Source: a virus. From it: 28,274 nt of DNA. Within the stretch, counting starts at the first letter, position 1. Each line of letters begins with the position of its first letter. The stretch lies in IMG/VR virus record IMGVR_UViG_3300001589_000034, positions 1 through 28,274 of that record; one strand, 5' to 3'. The position numbers and the translations under genes were made by a program. Positions 16,570-24,485 of this stretch are shown piece by piece. Below the pieces are notes generated by a model, which saw only the letters and a list, made by a program, of their open reading frames with translations, had not been told where the DNA came from and did not search any database.

Positions 16570-16577
16570 TATAAATA
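16570..16577 (+). promoter_or_regulatory. Late promoter, exact TATAAATA
   Basis: An exact match to the T4 late consensus in the 39-base gap before the coiled-coil gene at 16601, 23 bases from its start codon, with AAGGA (16590-16594) between. A late transcript for the second half of the fibre cluster is expected. Confidence 0.6.
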
Positions 16578-16600
16578 AATTTATATAATAAGGATATATT

Positions 16601-16858
16601 ATGAACGAAGAATATGTGAAAGCTTATATAGCTGCGATTAACGCTGAACTTCAGGCTAAAGTCTTAGAGATTATTAGCCTGAAGGCACAGCACCAAATGT
16701 TAAAAGACGTTAATAGGCAACAAGAAGAAGCAATCATTGCTCAAAGAGCAGAATTGCAACAATTAACACAGGTAGTAAATACTACTGAAGATACTTACGG
16801 AACTGAAGCAATTCAAGAACCGAAAAAGACTTCAGGTAAGAAGAAGATTAAGATTTAA
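16601..16858 (+). CDS. Small coiled-coil protein with basic tail, 85 aa
   Basis: The ATG follows AAGGA with 6-base spacing. Residues 1-65 form an almost continuous amphipathic helix (YIAAINAELQAKVLEIISLK, then LKDVNRQQEEAIIAQRAEL), a likely coiled coil. The C-terminus is Lys-rich (KKTSGKKKIKI). It sits directly behind a fibre gene and has an exact late promoter. Small proteins of this style accompany fibre genes in marine myophages; a role in fibre oligomerisation is plausible but unproven. Confidence 0.7.
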   Translation: MNEEYVKAYIAAINAELQAKVLEIISLKAQHQMLKDVNRQQEEAIIAQRAELQQLTQVVNTTEDTYGTEAIQEPKKTSGKKKIKI

Positions 16859-16873
16859 CCTTCCCTTACCCAC

Positions 16874-16881
16874 CTTAAATA
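16874..16881 (+). promoter_or_regulatory. Weak late-promoter-like CTTAAATA inside a hairpin
   Basis: CTTAAATA lies in the gap before the gene at 16894 but differs from consensus at two positions. It sits between the arms of an inverted repeat, TCCCTTA (16862-16868) and TAAGGGA (16880-16886); the second arm covers the likely ribosome binding site. It could be a promoter, an RBS-masking hairpin, or neither. Confidence 0.2.
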
Positions 16882-16893
16882 AGGGACACGAAG

Positions 16894-17505
16894 ATGGCAT
16901 CAAAAATTCTATTGAAGCGTTCTGCCGTATCAGGTCAGGCGCCGAACACATCCCACATATCAACAGGTGAATTAGCACTTAACTTACCAGACGGAGTCCT
17001 ATATGGCTCTAATGGTTCAGTTATATTCGAAGTCGGAGCTAATGTAACAACACTGACAGTTGGTAGTGGCAATGCAACAATTAATGGTTCAGGTCATGCA
17101 GTCATTGAAGGACTACATGTTAATGGATACTCATTTCCAGCTCAAGTTGGAACAACAAACCAAGTATTAATAGCTAACTCAACAGGCGATATATCGTTTG
17201 CGGATCAAGAATCAGCTGCAGTACAGGTTACAAATTTTACATTCTCAATTACGAGCACAAAAACTCTAATCGAAGGATCAGATGATAATTCACAAACACT
17301 ATCATATACAGCAGGAACAGAAGACGTATTCCTAAATGGTGTTAAGCTTGTAAGATCGGATGACTATGCACAAACTAATTCAACAGCAATTACATTAACC
17401 AGTGCAACAGTAAACGGTGATGTTCTTGAAGTAAGAAAAGTTGGTGTAATTGGAGTTAATGATCCCAGTAGACTTAGCTGCACCAGCAGATATATCTTCA
17501 GGTGA
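16894..17505 (+). CDS. Fibre-like structural protein, N-terminal part before a probable +1 frameshift
   Basis: MASKILLKRSAVSGQAPNTS plus STGELALNLPDGVLYGSNG is the N-terminal attachment module of marine phage fibres. Shaft-like residues follow (TTNQVLIANSTGDISFADQ), then a domain with TEDVFLNGVKLVRSDDY and GDVLEVRKVGVIGVNDP. After NDP at 17464-17466 the frame reads an uncharacteristic Arg/Ser/Cys-rich tail and stops at TGA 17503-17505. The next frame (+1) continues with PVDLAAPADISS and a conserved C-terminal domain. The likely full product is NDP-VDLAA..., spanning 16894-17782 and about 295 residues. Whether the shift is programmed, a mutation or a sequencing error cannot be decided here. 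Confidence 0.65.
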   Translation: MASKILLKRSAVSGQAPNTSHISTGELALNLPDGVLYGSNGSVIFEVGANVTTLTVGSGNATINGSGHAVIEGLHVNGYSFPAQVGTTNQVLIANSTGDISFADQESAAVQVTNFTFSITSTKTLIEGSDDNSQTLSYTAGTEDVFLNGVKLVRSDDYAQTNSTAITLTSATVNGDVLEVRKVGVIGVNDPSRLSCTSRYIFR

Positions 17506-17782
17506 TACTTCAGTAATTACATTGGATACATTCACTGTCGGGACGTACAGATCTGCTAAATACTTAGTGACTGCTAACACTTCAGATTCATGGCAATCTA
17601 GTGAAGCAATCGTGCTTCATGATGGAACTGATGGATTTATAACTGAATACGGTTCAGTATATTCCAATAATACGATATACACTTTAAGTGCAGATACAAA
17701 TGGTGGAAGTGTTAGATTGAGGGCCACTCCTTCTGGAGCAGGCACAACGTTTACTTTCAAGAAAATATTAATTAGGTCATAG
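17459..17782 (+). CDS. C-terminal domain of the same fibre-like protein in the +1 frame
   Basis: This frame is open from 17450 (TAA at 17447-17449) and its sequence is clearly coding: DTFTVGTYRSAKYLVTANTS, IVLHDGTDGFITEYGSVYS, IYTLSADTNGG, ending FKKILIRS. The same domain pattern (Y-x-SA-x-Y, HD-x-T, TEYG, YTL) recurs in the next gene, so the frame is real. If translated alone, ATG 17459 would be the start, with GGAG (17452-17455) only three bases away, which is too close to be comfortable. Continuation of the upstream protein by frameshift is the better explanation. Confidence 0.6.
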   Translation: MIPVDLAAPADISSGDTSVITLDTFTVGTYRSAKYLVTANTSDSWQSSEAIVLHDGTDGFITEYGSVYSNNTIYTLSADTNGGSVRLRATPSGAGTTFTFKKILIRS

Positions 17783-17795
17783 GAGATAATCTAAA

Positions 17796-18206
17796 ATGCC
17801 AAAGACAAAAGCAATGAGCCTCGCAGAGCTGATTAGACATATTAACTACGACAGTTCAAATGATTTACTTTCAACAACTAAGTCAATTAACTCAGAAGGT
17901 AAAACAAGAAAATCGTTAACTGGATTAGGAGCTACTCAAGTAACTCTACATCAGTTTGCGAAAGCAGATTACCAATCAGCACTATATCATATCGCAGCAG
18001 AGCAGGGCGGAGAATTTCATTCATCATTATTCTTAATAGGACATGATGACACAACAGTATACGTAACTGAGTATGGTGTATTAGAAAGTGATGCGTCACT
18101 TTATACTCTAGATGCAACCATCTCAGGAGCAAACGTAGTAACACAAGTAACACCAGTAAACAGTTCTACGAGCGTTAAGTTCTCAGTAGAATTCGTAAAC
18201 GGATAA
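17796..18206 (+). CDS. Structural protein with the TEYG-type C-terminal domain, 136 aa
   Basis: AGGAGA (17781-17786) precedes the ATG. Residues 1-55 are polar (AMSLAELIRHINYDSSNDLL). Residues about 60-136 repeat the domain found at the end of the preceding split gene: DYQSALYHIAAEQ, SSLFLIGHDDTTVYVTEYG, LYTLDATISGANV, ending FSVEFVNG. This small beta domain is, from memory, common in marine T4-like virion proteins. The function is structural by context; no motif for catalysis. Confidence 0.65.
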   Translation: MPKTKAMSLAELIRHINYDSSNDLLSTTKSINSEGKTRKSLTGLGATQVTLHQFAKADYQSALYHIAAEQGGEFHSSLFLIGHDDTTVYVTEYGVLESDASLYTLDATISGANVVTQVTPVNSSTSVKFSVEFVNG

Positions 18207-18209
18207 ATA
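18202..18209 (+). promoter_or_regulatory. Candidate late promoter, GATAAATA
   Basis: It matches TATAAATA at seven of eight positions and overlaps the TAA stop of the 136-aa gene, like the elements at 3381 and 7275. It is only 18 bases ahead of the next ATG, so any leader would be very short. Confidence 0.4.
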
Positions 18210-18226
18210 AGGGTATAGGGGAATAA

Positions 18227-20068
18227 ATGGCAAATCAAAATTTTAGAGTAAAAAACGGCCTTGAAGTTGGCGGCGTTGAAGTTGTTAATGGAACAGGTGT
18301 AGTTAACTCTACAGCATTGCCTGCGTCAGGCGCATCGGCCGGGACTTATGGTAACTCTACTTCCATACCTGTCGTTACCGTAACAGCAAAAGGCATAGTA
18401 ACAAACGTACAATCAGCAGCAGTAAGTGGTGTATCAAGTTTTGTATATACAGCAGCTAATACAACATTCGTATTAGGCACTGGTGACGGTACAACATATG
18501 CTCAGACAATCGTATTCGATGGAGACGGGTTCGTTTCTAACTCAAGTGGTATTCACTTAGAGTTGGACGGTGGAACGCTTCTAAACGGTTCTTCAGGGCT
18601 CTCTGTTAATGCAGCTGCTCTTAACCATGACCTATTAAATGGGTATGTGGCTAATGAACATATCGATCATAGCTCAGTAAGCACGATCGCTGGTAACGGA
18701 CTAACAGGTGGTGGAACCTTAGAAGCTAATAGAACATTAGCTATTAACTCAGGTGACTCAATAACAATAGCTAACTCAACTGGATTACATGTTAATACAG
18801 GCGCTATTGATATTACAAGTTTAAATAACTTTGTAGCTAATAAGTACATAGATCATACAACTGTCACAATGACAGCTGGTGCTGGTATGACTGGTGGTGG
18901 AGCTATTAATACTACTAGAACATTTGATGTTGTAGCAGATGATACTTCAATAGTAGTTACAGCAGACGGAATATCCGTTAATGCTCAGGTTATTGATCAT
19001 ACAACATTAAGTGGATATGATGTAAATGAAAATATAGATCATACAGGCGTCACAATGACAGCCGGTGGCGGTCTATCAGGTGGTGGTACAATCGCTTCTA
19101 CTAGAACATTTGCAGTAGGTGCTGGTGATGGTATGACTGTTAACGCAGATGACGTTGCAGTTAAACCAGGTACTGGTATAGCATCTAATTCAACTGGTGT
19201 TCATTTCCTAGCAGGACTTGGTCTTGGAGCTAACTCAACAACAGTAAAAGTATTAGCTGGAACAGGTGTAGTATCAAATACATCTGGTGTACATATTGGA
19301 CAGTCCGTAGGTACAACAAACGACGTAACATTCAGAGATATGGTTATCTCTGGCAACTTAACTGTACAAGGTACTCAAACTACTATAAGTACAGAAACTT
19401 TAACAGTTGATGATAACATTATCGTTCTTAATAATAACGAATCTGGTACTCCTTCAGAGGATGCTGGAATCGAAGTAGAACGTGGTACATCAACAAACGT
19501 AAAATTACAGTGGGACGAAGGCACAGACAAGTGGCAAGTTACTGAAGATGGATCGGCTTATTATGACTTACGTCATAAAGGTGTAGCGATTGCACTTGAT
19601 ACAGATACATCTGGTAACTTTGTAGACAACGTAACAGTTGGAAGTGGTCTTTCAGTATCAGGTACGCCTGGAGCTGGATGGGAGCCATCACTAGCAGTAG
19701 TACCTGGAACAGGTATCACAGCTAACAGCACTGGAGTCTTTACTAATGATTCGCAAATTGTTCATGACAGCTTAAGTGGGTTCGTTGCAAACGAGCATAT
19801 AGATCACTCAAGCGTTTCGATAACAGCTGGAAATGGTTTAACTGGTGGTGGTAATATTACTGCAACTAGAAACATAGCCGTAACAGGTGGAACAGGTGTA
19901 ACATCTAATTCAACAGGTGTTCATATAGGACAGAGCGTTGGCACAACAGATAACGTAACATTTAACGATGTAACAATATCAGCTAATGCGATTATATCTT
20001 CACTACAAGATAGTTCTAATAGAGTATTGAAAGTTTATAACAGTTCCGGATCGCTTATTTGGGGGTAA
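18227..20068 (+). CDS. Tail-fibre-like repeat protein, 613 aa
   Basis: MANQNFRVKNGLEVGGVEVV is a standard start for marine phage fibres. The shaft carries four related modules of the type NEHIDHSSVS-x-x-AGNGLTGGG, at about residues 143, 207, 262 and 522, with VGTT-[ND]-[DN]-VTF segments between. A conserved fibre domain near 360-445 reads NLTVQGTQTTISTETLTVDD, SGTPSEDAGIEVERG and LQWDEGTDKWQV. The C-terminus VLKVYNSSGSLIWG resembles that of the gene at 1-939. It lies immediately before gp13, where T4 carries gp12 and the whisker gene wac; I see no fibritin signature, so a functional match to wac is not claimed. Confidence 0.75.
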   Translation: MANQNFRVKNGLEVGGVEVVNGTGVVNSTALPASGASAGTYGNSTSIPVVTVTAKGIVTNVQSAAVSGVSSFVYTAANTTFVLGTGDGTTYAQTIVFDGDGFVSNSSGIHLELDGGTLLNGSSGLSVNAAALNHDLLNGYVANEHIDHSSVSTIAGNGLTGGGTLEANRTLAINSGDSITIANSTGLHVNTGAIDITSLNNFVANKYIDHTTVTMTAGAGMTGGGAINTTRTFDVVADDTSIVVTADGISVNAQVIDHTTLSGYDVNENIDHTGVTMTAGGGLSGGGTIASTRTFAVGAGDGMTVNADDVAVKPGTGIASNSTGVHFLAGLGLGANSTTVKVLAGTGVVSNTSGVHIGQSVGTTNDVTFRDMVISGNLTVQGTQTTISTETLTVDDNIIVLNNNESGTPSEDAGIEVERGTSTNVKLQWDEGTDKWQVTEDGSAYYDLRHKGVAIALDTDTSGNFVDNVTVGSGLSVSGTPGAGWEPSLAVVPGTGITANSTGVFTNDSQIVHDSLSGFVANEHIDHSSVSITAGNGLTGGGNITATRNIAVTGGTGVTSNSTGVHIGQSVGTTDNVTFNDVTISANAIISSLQDSSNRVLKVYNSSGSLIWG

Positions 20069-20074
20069 CACCTA

Positions 20075-20821
20075 ATGGCATTGCCAACGACCAGAACGGG
20101 ATTTAAAGAACATTGTCTAAGAAAGCTGGGTTATCCAGTAATTGAGATCAATGTAGAGGATATGCAAGTCGAAGATAGAATTGACGAAGCATTATCTTAC
20201 TATTGGGATTATCACTTTGATGGTGTATCGAAAGAATACTATAAGTGGGTAGTTACAGCTGATAATATAACAAACAAATACGTGGAAGTACCGGATAATA
20301 TAATCGGTGCTGTCCGCGTCTTTGATATTGGTGATGCTTTATCAACCAATAACTTATTTAATATAAGATATCAAATTGCATTGAACGATCTATATGATCT
20401 GACATCCTTCAATCAATCTCTCGTGACTTACTATACTAATATGCAACACATTCAATTCATTGAAGAGTTATTAGTGGGTAGGCAGCCTATTAGATTTAAT
20501 AGGAACATAAATAGATTATATATCGACATGGACTGGACTAAATTACAAGTAGGTGATCATATAATCGCCGAGTGTTACCAGATTGTTGATCCTGAAACTT
20601 TTCCTGACGTCTACAAAGACAGATGGTTATTGGCTTATGCCGCTGAAAAGATTAAATATCAGTGGGGAGCTAATTTAACTAAGTTCGATGGAATGCAACT
20701 ACCAGGCGGTGTACAATTTAATGGGGGCAAGATTATGGATGACGCAGGAGCTGAAATCGCAAAACTCGAACAAGAGATGATTTCATCATACAGCTTACCT
20801 GTTTCAGATATGGTCGGTTAA
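20075..20821 (+). CDS. 13: Neck protein gp13 (head completion)
   Basis: T4-type gp13, a component of the neck that closes the filled head and joins it to the tail. The N-terminal segment FKEHCLRKLGYPVIEINVED, then DRIDEALSYYWDYHFDGVSK, and the C-terminal YAAEKIKYQWGANLTKFDG are family hallmarks as I recall them. At 248 residues it is shorter than T4 gp13 (about 309). A GGGGGT stretch that includes the end of the preceding gene supplies the ribosome binding site. It is followed by gp14 after six bases, as in T4. Confidence 0.9.
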   Translation: MALPTTRTGFKEHCLRKLGYPVIEINVEDMQVEDRIDEALSYYWDYHFDGVSKEYYKWVVTADNITNKYVEVPDNIIGAVRVFDIGDALSTNNLFNIRYQIALNDLYDLTSFNQSLVTYYTNMQHIQFIEELLVGRQPIRFNRNINRLYIDMDWTKLQVGDHIIAECYQIVDPETFPDVYKDRWLLAYAAEKIKYQWGANLTKFDGMQLPGGVQFNGGKIMDDAGAEIAKLEQEMISSYSLPVSDMVG

Positions 20822-20827
20822 TGAACA

Positions 20828-21595
20828 ATGCCAACAAATAACGGACGATCTAACTATTTTCAAAATTACGAAGCATCTGGTGAACAGAGGCTTATCGATA
20901 ATCTTGTCATTGAGTCTATACAGATATATGGACAGGATAGTTTTTACCTGCCAAGAAATAGAGTAGAGACAGATCTCCTTTATGGAGAGGCTCCGTTATC
21001 ATCATTCGATACAAGTTACCCATTAGAGTTATATGTTAAATCCGTAGAAGGATATGAAGGTGAAGGTACCTTTATGAGTAAGTTTGGTCTAGAGATAAGA
21101 GATCAAATTAACATAACATATGCACGTAGAAGATTCCATGAAGAAGTAGAAGAGTTTGATCCGTCTATAACAAGACCGAGAGAAGGCGATCTTATATTCT
21201 TACCATGGGTAAGAGGTTCTATTGAGACTGAGATAGGAGCTGTATTTGAAGTTAAGTATGTTCAAACTGACTCTGTATTCTATCAATTAGGCAACCTACA
21301 AACGTTTGATGTATCATTAGAGAAATTTGAATACTCTGGAGAGCTATTCCAGACTGGTATTCCTGTCATTGATGCAATGACAACAACATATTCAATTGAT
21401 GCTAAACTTGATGAGTTAACTCTTGCTACTGAAGCAGGTGTTATGATAATGACTGAATCAGGAATAGTTATAACTAACGACAATGAAGATAAGAGATTAG
21501 TCGATAAGGGAGATACTACAACATTCTTCCAAGATGAAGCAGCAGAGTTTATTGACTTCAGTGACATAAATCCATTTAGTGAGAATGACTTCTAA
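20828..21595 (+). CDS. 14: Neck protein gp14 (head completion)
   Basis: T4-type gp14 neck protein, which acts with gp13 at the head-tail junction. Recognisable segments include NYFQNYEASGEQRLIDNLVI, IYGQDSFYLPRN, and REGDLIFLPW. Length 255 residues matches T4 gp14 (256). The C-terminal 60 residues are acidic. Its TAA stop overlaps the ATG of gp15, indicating coupled translation. Confidence 0.9.
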   Translation: MPTNNGRSNYFQNYEASGEQRLIDNLVIESIQIYGQDSFYLPRNRVETDLLYGEAPLSSFDTSYPLELYVKSVEGYEGEGTFMSKFGLEIRDQINITYARRRFHEEVEEFDPSITRPREGDLIFLPWVRGSIETEIGAVFEVKYVQTDSVFYQLGNLQTFDVSLEKFEYSGELFQTGIPVIDAMTTTYSIDAKLDELTLATEAGVMIMTESGIVITNDNEDKRLVDKGDTTTFFQDEAAEFIDFSDINPFSENDF

Positions 21596-22422
21596 TGTTT
21601 AATACTAAATATTACAATGGCGTTATAAGAAAATACGTAGTATACTTTGGTACTCTATTTAATAATATAGAGATAGATAGAGTTAACCAAGCTGGTACAA
21701 CAATACAGACGATGAAGGTACCTATTAGTTATGGTCCTCGTCAAAAATATATTATAAGAGGCGACGTAGATCCTAATGCAGATAGACAAGTAGCTGTACA
21801 GCTTCCAAGAATGTCATTTGAGATGACTAACTTTAGATATGATTCTGAAAGAAGAATGAACCCATTAAAGAAGTTATACGCTGCATCTACTCATAATTAT
21901 AATCTTAAATCAGTTTTTAATCCGCAGCCATTTAATATTGACTTTGAGTTAAATATAGCAGTTAAAAATGCTGAAGATGGTGTGCGTATATTAGAACAAA
22001 TATTACCTTACTTCACTCCTGAGTACACGGCTACTCTCAAGCTACTTGATGATATGCCTGATCTTAAGTTTGATATACCTGTTGTGTTTTTAAATTTAAA
22101 TACAAGAGATGAATATGAACAAGACTTTCAGACTAGAAGACAATTAATACATACACTATCATTTGAGATTAAAGGCTATGTATTTGGACCTGTAACAGAG
22201 AAGTCAGATATTATTAAGCAAGCTAATACACAGTTTCATGTTGATCCTGGAGCAGCTGGATCATTTACATTCCCAACAGACGCAGCATCTAAGGTAGTTA
22301 TTACTCCTGGTGTTGACGCAAACGGCAATCCAACATCTAATTCTTCGGTTAGCATAAATATAGATGATATAAACGCCAACAGTAATTATGGTTATATAAC
22401 AGCGAATACATTTAATGGATGA
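21595..22422 (+). CDS. 15: Tail sheath stabiliser / tail terminator gp15
   Basis: T4-type gp15, the hexameric ring that caps the tail tube and sheath and docks to the neck. MFNTKYYNGVIRKYVVYFGT, VPISYGPRQKYI and LPRMSFEMTNF are characteristic. The length of 275 residues is close to T4 gp15 (272). It starts within the gp14 stop codon and overlaps gp16 by eight bases. Confidence 0.92.
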   Translation: MFNTKYYNGVIRKYVVYFGTLFNNIEIDRVNQAGTTIQTMKVPISYGPRQKYIIRGDVDPNADRQVAVQLPRMSFEMTNFRYDSERRMNPLKKLYAASTHNYNLKSVFNPQPFNIDFELNIAVKNAEDGVRILEQILPYFTPEYTATLKLLDDMPDLKFDIPVVFLNLNTRDEYEQDFQTRRQLIHTLSFEIKGYVFGPVTEKSDIIKQANTQFHVDPGAAGSFTFPTDAASKVVITPGVDANGNPTSNSSVSINIDDINANSNYGYITANTFNG

Positions 22423-22819
22423 TAAAATAGGTGACTTCTTAGAGCTTCAGCCTCTAGAGCAAGACATAACAACAGCGAAAGCACTTGTAAAAGACTCTAA
22501 GTTGGAGAATGACTTTGAGTATGCACGAGGTAATCTCTATCAAGTTATAGAGAACGGCTCAGTTGCGTTAAATGATTTACTACAAGTAGCTCAACAAGGT
22601 CAACATCCTAGAGCATATGAAGTAGTCGCTACATTAGTAAGAACATTATCCGATGCAAATATGACGCTTATGGATATTACTAAGAAGAAACAAGATATAA
22701 CTAATGATGAAGGTGGTAAAAAAGAAGGTCCTAATACAGTCAACAATACTCTATTCGTTGGATCTACTGGCGAACTACAAAAGCTAATTAAGAAGCAGAT
22801 GGACGATGGTACAAGCTAG
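22415..22819 (+). CDS. 16: Terminase small subunit gp16
   Basis: T4-type small terminase, which recognises or regulates DNA for packaging by gp17. The central helical part (FEYARGNLYQVIENGSVALN, then HPRAYEVVATLVRTL) matches the family's coiled-coil oligomerisation region. At 134 residues it is shorter than T4 gp16 (164). It overlaps gp15 by eight bases and gp17 by 14 bases, so all three are translationally linked. No sequence-specific DNA-binding motif is obvious. Confidence 0.88.
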   Translation: MDDKIGDFLELQPLEQDITTAKALVKDSKLENDFEYARGNLYQVIENGSVALNDLLQVAQQGQHPRAYEVVATLVRTLSDANMTLMDITKKKQDITNDEGGKKEGPNTVNNTLFVGSTGELQKLIKKQMDDGTS

Positions 22820-24416
22820 AGAGAACTACTTAGGTAATCCAAACCTGAAACGAGCTAACGTACCTCAAGAGTTTACTCCTGAGCAGATACAAGAGTTTGT
22901 TAAATGCTCACAAGACCCACTTCATTTTATTACTACTCATATTCAAATCGTTAACGTTGATGAAGGTCTAATACCTTTTAACCTATATGACTTCCAGAAA
23001 GATATAGTACGATTAATACAAGATGAGCGTTTTGTAATATGTAAGATGCCTAGACAGACAGGTAAGACAACTACGGTTGCAGCTGTTCTATTATGGTATT
23101 TAATGTTTCATGAATCATTCTCTATAGCTATTCTAGCTCATAAGTCTCAACAATCAAGAGAGATTCTATCTCGTATAGCATTAGCATATGAGCATTTACC
23201 AAGATGGTTACAACTTGGTGTAGTGGAATGGAACAAAGGTAACGTAGAGCTAGAAAATGGCTCAAAAATATTAGCAGCATCTACCTCGGCATCAGCTATA
23301 AGGGGTGGATCTTTTAACCTAATTTACTTAGACGAGTTTGCTTTCGTACCAACGCATATACAAGAAGAGTTCTTTGCTTCTGTATATCCTACGATTTCAT
23401 CTGGTCAAACATCTAAGGTACTTGTTACATCAACGCCTAACGGACTTAATTTATTCTATAAGATATGGAATGATAGTGAGAACGGTCATAATGATTATAA
23501 GCGTATTGATGTCCATTGGTCGGACGTACCTGGAAGAGATGAGAAGTGGAAAGAGCAGACTATAAGAAATACGTCTGAAGATCAATTTAGAGTTGAGTTT
23601 GAATGTGAGTTTATTGGTTCATCTAATACACTTATATCACCTTCAACACTGAAACGTTTAGTATATGAACGACCAATATGGGAGCAAGGATCAACGAGAA
23701 TATATGTACAACCAGAGATGGACCATACATATTTTCTATTAGTTGATACAGCGAGAGGAGTTAATAAAGATGCGTCAGCTATTATAGCAATAGATGTAAC
23801 TGTATCACCAGCTGCGGTTGTAGCTGTGTATCAGGACAATGAAGTATCACCTTTTAACTTCCCGCAAGTGATTGCTCAATTCCATAGAAAGTTTAATAAT
23901 GCTTACATACTAGTTGAATCAAACGATATTGGTATGTCGGTAGTAGAGACTTTACATAATGATATGGAATTAGAAAACGTACTTATGTCAGCAGCAAGAG
24001 GTAGAGCCGGACAGGTTCTATCATCAGGGTTTGGTAGTGGTGGACAGTACTTTGGCGTTAAGACTACGAAGCAAGTCAAACGTACAGGATGCCTAAATCT
24101 AAAGACATTAATAGAAGGTGATCAACTAGTTATCAACGATTTTCGTATACTAGATGAACTCACGCATTTTGTTCAAAGAGCTGAGTCTTGGGAAGCAGAA
24201 GGCGGTAATCATGATGACCTCGTGATGTGCCTTGTTCTCTTTGGCTGGTTAAGTATACAAGATTATTATAAAGAAATAAGCAGTACCGATGTTAGAAAAG
24301 TTCTTCAAGCTGGACAACAGAAATATATTGAAGAAGAAGTTCTACCATTCGGTTTTTTAAATGACGGTATGGAGATGGATACATTAGATGGCTATTCGAA
24401 AATAGCTGACTGGTAG
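22806..24416 (+). CDS. 17: Terminase large subunit gp17 (packaging ATPase and nuclease)
   Basis: The N-terminal ATPase has Walker A PRQTGKTT (residues 82-89) and Walker B LIYLDE (172-177), with E177 as likely catalytic carboxylate, then a coupling motif TSTPNG. The C-terminal RNase H-like nuclease has an acidic triad: D314 in LLVDTARG, E371 in LVESNDIG, and D470/D471 in GNHDDLVM. These correspond to D401, E458 and D542 of T4. Length 536 residues versus 610 in T4. It starts inside gp16. The motor translocates DNA into the prohead through the gp20 portal and cuts the concatemer. Confidence 0.96.
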   Translation: MVQARENYLGNPNLKRANVPQEFTPEQIQEFVKCSQDPLHFITTHIQIVNVDEGLIPFNLYDFQKDIVRLIQDERFVICKMPRQTGKTTTVAAVLLWYLMFHESFSIAILAHKSQQSREILSRIALAYEHLPRWLQLGVVEWNKGNVELENGSKILAASTSASAIRGGSFNLIYLDEFAFVPTHIQEEFFASVYPTISSGQTSKVLVTSTPNGLNLFYKIWNDSENGHNDYKRIDVHWSDVPGRDEKWKEQTIRNTSEDQFRVEFECEFIGSSNTLISPSTLKRLVYERPIWEQGSTRIYVQPEMDHTYFLLVDTARGVNKDASAIIAIDVTVSPAAVVAVYQDNEVSPFNFPQVIAQFHRKFNNAYILVESNDIGMSVVETLHNDMELENVLMSAARGRAGQVLSSGFGSGGQYFGVKTTKQVKRTGCLNLKTLIEGDQLVINDFRILDELTHFVQRAESWEAEGGNHDDLVMCLVLFGWLSIQDYYKEISSTDVRKVLQAGQQKYIEEEVLPFGFLNDGMEMDTLDGYSKIADW

Positions 24417-24438
24417 AAGTTTTTAAACCACAGGAACA

Positions 24439-24446
24439 TATAAATA
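24439..24446 (+). promoter_or_regulatory. Late promoter, exact TATAAATA, for gp18
   Basis: An exact T4 late consensus in the 69-base gap between gp17 and gp18, 39 bases before the start codon. High expression fits the demand for sheath protein. An inverted repeat AATCAAA / TTTGATT (24448-24466) follows at once and would lie at the 5' end of the transcript. Confidence 0.65.
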
Positions 24447-24485
24447 TAATCAAACTATTTTTGATTTTATATAGAGGAGCATAAC

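Noticed and set aside
17450-17782. Independent gene starting with TTG at 17450
   Set aside because: No usable ribosome binding site for that TTG, and the sequence reads as the continuation of the upstream protein.
24448-24466. Inverted repeat AATCAAA / TTTGATT as a terminator for gp17
   Set aside because: Stem has only A-T pairs apart from one C-G, and it lies right after the gp18 promoter, so terminator function is doubtful; noted with the promoter only.
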